The notes under the pieces: model-generated | Databases searched by the model: none | Told to the model about the DNA's origin: nothing | What the model saw: the letters and a program-made list of their open reading frames with translations, nothing else | Translations under genes and position numbers: made by a program | Assembly (NCBI GenBank): GCA_036873755.1 | Contig: JAVTVY010018908.1 | Coordinates: 1 to 64,000, forward strand | From: Hanleya hanleyi | Taxonomy: Eukaryota > Mollusca > Polyplacophora > Lepidopleurida > Hanleyidae | Direction of reading: 5' to 3' | DNA: 64,000 bases | Shown: positions 56,818 through 64,000 of the stretch, in pieces | Layout of the letters: every line of letters begins with the position of its first letter | Numbering within the stretch: the first letter of the stretch is position 1

Positions 56818-58496
56818 ATTAGTATTAGTATTAACCTTTCGTCATTGAATTGTGTGTCTTTCCTTAACAACAGACCAATCACATTAATATCCTTTTTACA
56901 ATGAGTCACTTCGGTTGACATACATGAAACCAACCATCAACGTAAATTGAACTCACTGTGCCTTGCTGTCGAGCAACTTTATTTTACTAGAAACTTGATG
57001 TTTGTGGGACCATTTTCCTTCAGTCATGGGTTGGTAAAATGGTAATCATGTGGCATTAAAGCCGTCCACACCCTTGACGGATGCACATCTGCCAATGGCA
57101 GTGTAACAGCACTGAGATCTGTTCTGAATGAGTCCTCCCGTGATCCGAACTTGTGTTTTGCATCACACGATGTGGATATTTTTGCAGATAACACACAGAG
57201 AGCTGGTAAAACCGCGAGAGTGAGAGAAGATGGTACAACGCCCCTTGGGGTTGCCACAAATGTAGTCTTTATTCGAAGCAATCGCCCCACAAATCTGCAA
57301 GTTAGAGAAGGTCTTAGTCTTGCAAACTGGGTGGGGAAAACTTCTGACATATGTGACAAGGTTGCTGAAACTATTAAAAAAATGAACGAGTCCGTTTTCA
57401 GACAATATAGTCAGTACTGTCAAAAGAATATTCTAGCTGAAGTCGTATCAGAGGTGCAATTTGACAATCAATGAAAGCCCCATGATCATGAGGAGATTTG
57501 TTCTGAAATCCACACAACTGCCCGGAGAAATTTGCTTGTACCAAATGTCGACACATATATATGGACAGAGAAAAATCAATGCCCAAAGTGCGGTCATAGC
57601 CCGAATAACTTTCCGGACAGAAAGTTCTTGTGTCCGGGAGTTCCAGACAAACACCCATCTGGGGTACCTTCTATTCATATAGGTGAGATTATTCGCGCGA
57701 ACCCAAATTCTAAGGCTGCTATCAAAGAGGTACTAGAAGACAGGCAGAGCTGGGGAAAAAGAGCTTGGCTTAGGATTGGATTCGATGGCGTTCCCTACAG
57801 AATTGCAAATGATTTGTTTGACAACAATGTAGTATGTTCCCTGTGCAAGGCAGAGGTAGACCTGGCAAAAACGCCTTTTGAATTACACGTGACCGCTGCT
57901 CACCCTGGTCTACCAAATGTTGAGTACCGGTACAAGAAACTTTTTGAGTCGGTTCTTCTTGTACCAGGTGCTGGTCACATGGAAAAAGTTATTGCTGGCA
58001 GTATTCACTCTTTGTCAAAATATATTCATGGACACCGTTGCAAAAAAGTTAAGTTTCCAGAGCAAAAAGGCGAAACTTTTTATCATGAAACGTGGAAATC
58101 ATCATGTTTCGTGGCAAATTATCAATATAGTATACGAAGCATTCGCAAGAGGAATGATGTATGTGTATTTGTTGGATTGTAAACGACAGAACGTAGATTC
58201 GACGGAGAACGACTTTAACACTTGGAGAAATACAGAGGTGAAGAATCCCAACTTCAACCTCTTATACGACCTCGTTTTCAACTGCTTGTTAGGACTGAAA
58301 TGCTTCAATGCTCCAGAAAGTGGCTCAAATAATGTATATACGCAACCACACCATCTACTAGTTGGACTACTCTAGTCATCTACACGGACATGCGGATTAG
58401 AGAAGAAGCTCCGGCAGAAGTCAAGAATTATATCGAGCGAAACGAATCGTTTGCGCGGTCGGTGGGAGACTACATTACCGAGAATGAAAATAGAAG

Positions 58497-59392
58497 CTTG
58501 AATTACAAGCGTCTGGTCCGTCATTCATAATTCAACCGTCGTCCATTAAAGAATATCCGCGTCCATAATCCAATAACCTATTCCATTTAACAGTATTAGC
58601 ACCAAATTCAAAAAGACAATCATGGTATACATAAACATAGGTTAGTTTCCTTCAAGAGAGAAGCGGTCAACAGTTTTCAATGATGCCGGCAAGACATCAT
58701 GATGTTCCCAAAATATAAAATAAGTATAAAATCAGCTGATCAGTATTCTTAATCCATAATTATCGTTGTAAAGTTGTTATCTAGAGAATGATGTATCTCA
58801 GTCATGCTTTGATTGTGCCTGTTCATATGAGCACCATGGAGATCTTGAAGTACATGGGTTCATATGGCCCCTAGCCCCGGGTTAAGCGGAATTGGACACA
58901 AATTACGAAACGCAACGCGATAGATCTTGCACGCTACGCTCGTATTTTGCTATCAGGATGCGATATGTATCGCCAAATTTGAGAAACTTTTAGTGGAGGC
59001 GCTTGGTGGAATAGCCCTGTTTTAAAAGTTTCTGCAACAATGTTTTGTGACCTTGATTAAATCGTCACATTTAATACAGGATCTAGCAAATGCTACCAGG
59101 CGAGATATGTATATGCCATATGCAAATCTCACTGGAATATTACTGTCCAGAAAGGGATAGTTTACGATGTCGAAATTGTAATTATCTCGTTTGTCATAAA
59201 TTCGACGAGAGAGAATGCCCGCTTCATTTTTATACATCTAAATATGATGTACCTGTAGGGCTATCTGTAGTTTCCTTCAAATCCAGTGAAGGTGGATATA
59301 TATTTTTCACTGCGTCATTTATATAGCCATTATTCACAGCGAGAAGATCGTCTATATAGCGTTTGGTGAATGAGAAGTAACGGGCTTTAAAA
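58497..59392 (-). mobile_element. Second Penelope-like copy, 5'-truncated
   Basis: On the minus strand it starts at SFTKRYIDDLLAVNNGYIND (palm motif C) and continues IYPPSLDLKETTDSPTGTSY, then, after a frameshift near 59235, ILSRRIYDKRDNYNFDIVNY and FAYGIYISRLVAFARSC, followed by the tail to TTACAAGCG. It interrupts the unnamed gene between ENENRSLN and SHLPPGV. Confidence 0.8.
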
Positions 59393-59635
59393 AGCCACCT
59401 TCCACCAGGTGTGCCAAACATTCATAAGTGGGTCGTCTTGAGCAGATGCCATAAGCTGCTCAAAGATAACAGAGTGTCTGTATTTCAAAGAGCTGGTGTT
59501 AAAGACACAGGAGCTCAAAAGAGCTCAATTTTCAGATCTGAAAAAGAAGTGCAAATGGTTAGAGCTCTCGTTCGCGAGTCTGGTTGGATTAATGATCCAT
59601 ACGCTAACGAGCCTTTACGATCAATTGACGATCAG

Positions 59636-59833
59636 CCTTGCCGGCATCATTGAAAACTGTTGACCGCTTCTCTCTTGCAGGAAACAAGCCTATGTTTATG
59701 TATACTATGATTGTCTTTTTGAATTTGGTGCTAATACTGTTATATGGTAAATGGAATAGGTCTTTGGATTATGGACGCGGATATTCTCTAATGGACGACG
59801 GCTGGATTATGAATGACGGACTAGACGCTTGTA
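59636..59833 (+). repeat. Penelope-like 3' tail fragment, plus strand
   Basis: Runs from CCGGCATCATTGAAAACTG through TCTCTTGCAGGAAACAAGCC to GACTAGACGCTTGTAAT. The unnamed gene is interrupted here between IDDQP and LHLELV. Carries the MFMYTMIVFLNLVLILLYG reading frame. Confidence 0.8.
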
Positions 59834-60019
59834 ATCTTCACCTCGAGTTGGTGAACTTTGTAAACTGTTGGCAACTGTTATTAATTTCTTGTTTATTTGT
59901 TCGAATTAATCCTTTCTGGAGCTTCCTGGGTGAGAGTCTATAATTAATAATTATTTTTTTAGTGCTATGACTATCGAACTGTGAGAGTTCACCATTTTCC
60001 TTGTGTAGGTAGATGGCAC

Positions 60020-62092
60020 TGTATTGAATATAACACCAAAGTTTCAAAAATTTCAAAGTTTCCAGAAAAGAGAAGAGAAAAACGAAATCAAATTTCCCTC
60101 CGGTAACCAAGAAGGCTATAACGCTATGTTTACAACTGAGGAAATTCATGCTTCTCTCTCGAAAGCTAACGATTCTGCTGCAGACCCTGATAATATTCAT
60201 TATCAACTCTCGAAACATCTTCTCGAATCTTCTCTAGAAATTCTATTCGACAGATTCAACAGACAAGAGACGACCTTCCACCGTCATGGCATGATGCCAT
60301 CGTTATACCAGTACCAAAGCCTGGCCGTAACCATACAGACCCTGATAATTATCGCCCGATTTCACTGACTAGCTCTGTTTGTAAAACAATGGAACGCATG
60401 ATAAATGAACAACCTTTATACTATGGGATTAAAGGGTCGCTTACCCATTTTCATATCCAACTTTTTGAATGATAGACAATTCCAAGTTCGGTTGGGTACA
60501 ACCATGTCCGATCATTTCGACCAAGATCAGGGTGTCCCACAGGGCAGTATTTTGTCTAGTACTCTGTTTAGTATCAAGATGTTTTGACGTTTTGAATAAA
60601 TCAATTGATGGTTCACTCTTTGAAAAACTAGACACAATATTGAGAGAACATTACAATTTTGTCTGAATAGAACTCAGAAATGGTGTCTAGAAAATGGCTT
60701 CAAATTCTCCAGAGTTGTATACACTTTTGCAAAAAATAATTCCAGCACAAAGATCCAGTACTAACATTAGATGGAACTGAGATCGAAGTGGTGAAAGTGG
60801 TCAAATTCTCAGGGATGTTGTTTGACCACCGACTATCATTAAAATCGCACGTAAATTGCTTGAAAGCTAAGTGCACGAAAGCCCTTGATTTGTTGAAGGT
60901 AGTTGCCAACTATAAGTGGGAGGAGATAATTATTTATATTGATCACGTGTTTGTCTAAAACCTGATTATGGCTCTGTTGTTTACAACGGTGCAAGCAAGT
61001 CAAGTTTGGCAAAGCTAGATCCTATTCTCTATCAAGGACTAAGAGTTTGACTTGAAGCGTTCAGAACATCCCCTAAAGAAAGCTTATATGTCGAAGCAGA
61101 TGAATTTCCTTTAGAACTTCGAAGAATTAAACTATCACTGCAATATATCACAAAATTGCGATCAAATCACTCGAATCCTGCATAGAAACCTCAGTTCGTG
61201 GATCTCTATTTGAAGAAACCCTTCATTATTCCACCTCTTGGAATTCGTATGAAACCACACATTGCATCAGCTGGTATTAAGCTTAGTCAAATTTTACCTA
61301 ACAAGCTCTTACCAATTCCACCATTGCAGTTAGCTCAACCAGTAGTAGATATTTCGCTAACGAAATATAAAAAGGCAGACACGAGCCAGCTCTTGTATAC
61401 ACAAGAATTGGGACCACTGAGAGAGAAATACAGATCGCATCAGGCTATTAATACAGATGGTTCTAAATATGGTAAGAGAGTACCATGTGCTACTATAGTT
61501 AGTTTCAGAAGTAAAACCTGTCGACTACCAGGTAAAAGTTCGATATTTACTACAGAAGCAAAAGCTATATTGTTGGCTTTAGAAGGTATTGGGTCCACTA
61601 AAAGGAAAAAATATGTCATATTCTCAGATTCACTGTCATGCCTCCAAGCGATTAAAAGTGGAACTTCGACTCATCCCACTATCTTGAGTATTCTACAACT
61701 AAATGACTGTAGATTTGATCAACAGATTGATATTGTGTTTTTTGGTTGCCTAGTCACGTTGGCATCAAAGGCAATACTGAGGCTGATAGGATGGCTAAGG
61801 CAGCCCTAGACGATGAGGCTGATCCTGTTGGAATCCAATATAGCGATTTCAGACCCTCTGTCTGTACTTATGTGAGACGGCTGTTTCAATCTTTATGGGA
61901 TGCTGTAAATAATAACAAACTTCGTCAGTTCAAAAAAAACCCCTTAAGGTTATAGTAATCTGTTTAATGTTTTAATGTGTGTATGTTTTAATGCGTTGGA
62001 TTACTAAGTTATTGGCTTGAGTACTTAGAATTTTGTTTGATCGTCGCTATATAGCTGAAATATCGCTGAACGCGACATTAAACCTTAATCCC
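60020..62092 (+). pseudogene. Jockey/I-type LINE with RNase H, second copy
   Basis: Frames in order: REEKNEIKFPSGNQEGYNAM and PDNIHYQLSKHLLESSLEIL (60024-60270), SLTSSVCKTMERM (60360), MGLKGRLPIFISNFLNDRQF and DQGVPQGSILSSTLFSIKM (60411-60584). A deletion then removes the YVDD motif. DPVLTLDGTEIEVVK and CLKAKCTKALDLLKVVANYK (60750-60920) follow, then PPLGIRMKPHI (61228) and RNase H with INTDGSKYG, TTEAKAILLALE and IFSDSLSCLQAI (61450-61660). The last RNase H piece, PSHVGIKGNTEADRMAKAA, is in another frame (61746). The 3' end CGACATTAAACCTTAATC precedes a CT tract. 5'-truncated and inactive. Confidence 0.75.
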
Positions 62093-62103
62093 CCCCCTCT
62101 CTC

Positions 62104-62134
<31 letters not shown>

Positions 62135-62135
62135 T
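62093..62135. repeat. CT microsatellite
   Basis: A C-run then CTCTCTCTCT units, directly after the LINE 3' end. Confidence 0.9.
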
Positions 62136-64000
62136 ACGATAAAACTTCATTCTTGCAGTTATTTAATTAATTCTGCAAAAATAACTGTTTCATACAGACA
62201 AAATACCAAACGTTTTATATTGTTAATGGCCAGAAAAATCGAAACATTAATCCAATTTCAAACGTCATTCACAAAGGTCACCGGCCACCAATTTACACTT
62301 CCTCTACTACTACCAGTTTCTTTATGCAGAATTAAAGAAATTAGTTACTGACTAATTAACGCAACACATGTGAGAAATGTTCGTATGTTACCGTAATTAC
62401 TCCATTTATTCAGTCACTTAAATAATTAAAAATGCTTAGCATTTTCCCTTTGGGATGTGATTCTTGGAGAAAAACGGGACTTTTCTAGTGCATCTCTGGA
62501 GCGAAAGAAATAATTGATGCATGTTTGATGTATACAAAATGGGCTGTACAGGCGCTTGGCGAATTTGTTGTTGTGACCACAACCCAACCACATAGATATA
62601 TCCTCCCCATCCCCGCACACTTGGTATACACGCATCAGGGGTGTTGCCGGTGGTACCACTACTGTTTGGCGCTTTGCGGGTTAAGGGGAAGGGCCAGGGG
62701 CAGGTACGAGGTCTGTGGTTTCACCACTACTCGGTGCTGCAAGCTGTTGTTTAGAATGGTAAGAGTGAATGGTGCCCTTTGGCCAAGTCGGCGTGATGGT
62801 CACGTTGACTGCAGCTGTGCATCGTGTTTATACCTCTTAGTAATTCCCTTGCCTATTTAGACAGTAAATCACGAAATAAGACTGTTAGCCCAACATAGTT
62901 TTATTTCTTATCTTATAGATTTCTGTGATGTATGCTAGACAGAGATATTATGGTATTAATTATTGCGGAACAAATCAACTTTAATAACCTATAGATACAC
63001 AAAGTATTAAATGCATGCTTAAATCTGAATATACCATTACTCAGCGTAGATCTGGTTCATGATATTAAGCGTCCATGTTAATTTCCAAATATCTAGTGTG
63101 TAATGTTTTTCCGAATAAATTATTTCTTTAATTTATACAGCATTTAATACGTTCAGAAATACGCTGTGTATATAGCTTTCAAATAATAATTTCTGTATTA
63201 GAGAAATATCTTTCTTTATATCAGGCATGTTTCGTTGATAGAAGACTATAACCAAACGGAAAGAAATCAACAAAGACGAACATTTAATGGAAAACAGGTA
63301 ATATTTTATTCAAGAAAACAGAAGAAAATGTGTTAGTATACACCGTGGCATCACAACCATAACAGAGTCAAACTTGAACTTGTAAAGAATAATGGTTCAC
63401 AGCTGGTATAGATATATTTCAGTGTCATATTCTTGACAACTTTTCAGACAAAAGTAATAAATAAAATATTTCTTTTATCAGTTTTCTTTCGTCGTTCCTT
63501 GTTCCATACTGCGCAGCCTTAGTGGCTAACATATTTATTCACGACCCGTTTTCAACAGAACAAATAACATCATTCTACGAAAGCCATCTTTATGGTCAAT
63601 ATACACTATAACGTCCTGTCATCGTTGTGCTCAACTTGGGTACCAATATACGAAATGGGTGAAAGCATGTACAGATAACGATGATTATATTCAAACATTT
63701 TAAGTGATTTTAATATAGCTGATATATCACGAAGAAATTCCTTTTGCATTTTATGGACGACGGCTGAATATTGAATGTCGGATTTGACGCCTGCTACACA
63801 ATGCAAAGCACAATGAACAAAAAAAATGAAAATAACTATATGTTAAAAAAGATGATATAAATGAAAAATAAAATTCTGGTAATGAAACAGAGGTTACATA
63901 CAACCAAAATTATACTCCGGTTTCTCTTGTAATACGTAGATCGCCTGGTGCCCATATTTTCAACTAATTTTAGCGTTTTCTTCTTTCCCCTCTCATTCTC
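62136..64000. other. No identified gene
   Basis: AT-rich. Frames at 62426-62860 show no domain. A remnant of the Penelope-like 3' end (TGGACGACGGCTGAATATTG ... GACGCCTGCTAC) lies at 63751-63797. Confidence 0.4.

Larger units (their letters stand above)
56414..59940 (+). pseudogene. Unnamed gene family (DGVPY / GAGHMEK), broken by Penelope insertions
   Basis: Pieces in order. N-terminal frame 56414-56704 (MCAEIVWHMGMKKK, acidic Asp/Asn-rich middle). 57061-58182, one frame with a single TGA at 57472, including DVDIFADNTQRAGKTARVRE, a CPKCGHSPNNFPDRKFLC zinc-type segment, LRIGFDGVPYRIANDLFDN, CSLCKAEVDL...HVTAAH (C2H2-like) and LLVPGAGHMEK. Frameshifted 57917-58375 (WQIINIVYEAFARGMMYVYL, NPNFNLLYDLVFNCLLGLKC), then to ENENRSLN at 58496. 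It resumes at 59394 with SHLPPGVPNIHKWVVLSRC and QKSSIFRSEKEVQMVRALVR, WINDPYANEPLRSIDDQP to 59635, and again at 59836 (LHLELVNF). I recall similar multi-copy uncharacterised invertebrate proteins but cannot name them; a mobile-element origin is possible. Confidence 0.6.

Noticed and set aside
62426..62860. Overlapping ORFs of 60-111 residues.
   Set aside because: Low-complexity composition, no splice context and no domain.

Overview
The window is eukaryotic, animal-type nuclear DNA, most likely from a marine invertebrate and probably a bivalve mollusc. This rests on a tRNA with eukaryotic internal promoters, an intronless Toll-like-receptor-type leucine-rich-repeat exon behind a splice acceptor, Polinton, Penelope-like, DIRS-like, Helitron and Jockey/I-type elements side by side, and AT-rich, repeat-packed sequence. 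The species cannot be told from sequence alone. There is no operon structure. Almost everything recognisable is mobile DNA or a fossil of it.

Layout. 1-4.1 kb: a tRNA-Leu-like gene and, 37 bp from it, one long intact intronless family B DNA polymerase of Polinton/adintovirus type. 4.2-4.8 kb: an array of hairpins. 4.8-6.0 kb: a Toll-like ectodomain cut short at that array. 6-10 kb: mostly non-coding, with weak old repeats. 10.1-16.3 kb: a decayed Penelope-like element split by a younger LINE of L1/Tx1 type; a 12-bp target duplication marks both sides and the two Penelope halves meet exactly when the LINE is removed. 16.8-25.6 kb: palindromes at several scales, namely an inverted ACGATGG-type array, a 4.1-kb inverted repeat holding smaller inverted repeats and a zinc-finger fragment, and a 2.0-kb foldback element.

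26.7-33.4 kb: end-to-end wreckage. A Polinton-type capsid gene and integrase, both decayed, are followed by a 5' LTR with gag, then a DIRS-like ORF1 and tyrosine recombinase with inverted repeats. 33.6-39.2 kb: a minus-strand Jockey/I-type LINE with an RNase H domain, carrying a 2.1-kb inserted element. 40.6-52.2 kb: a probable single Helitron/Helentron-type unit with a decayed Rep-helicase gene, a 4-kb tandem array whose core resembles flanking repeats, and a gene fragment. 52.9-54.3 kb: possible exons of an unidentified gene. 55.8-56.3 kb: a MITE-like palindrome. 56.4-59.9 kb: an unnamed gene family member (DGVPY and GAGHMEK motifs, zinc-finger-like cysteines), apparently broken by three Penelope-type insertions. 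60-62.1 kb: a second Jockey/I-type LINE, plus strand. 62.1-64 kb: a CT microsatellite and little else.

The elements act mainly by inserting into one another. Relative age can be read: the Penelope-like element predates the L1/Tx1-type LINE, and the unnamed gene predates its Penelope insertions. Only the polymerase ORF and the L1/Tx1-type reverse transcriptase ORF are long and intact. Family assignments come from reading motifs and recall of families; no database search was possible.
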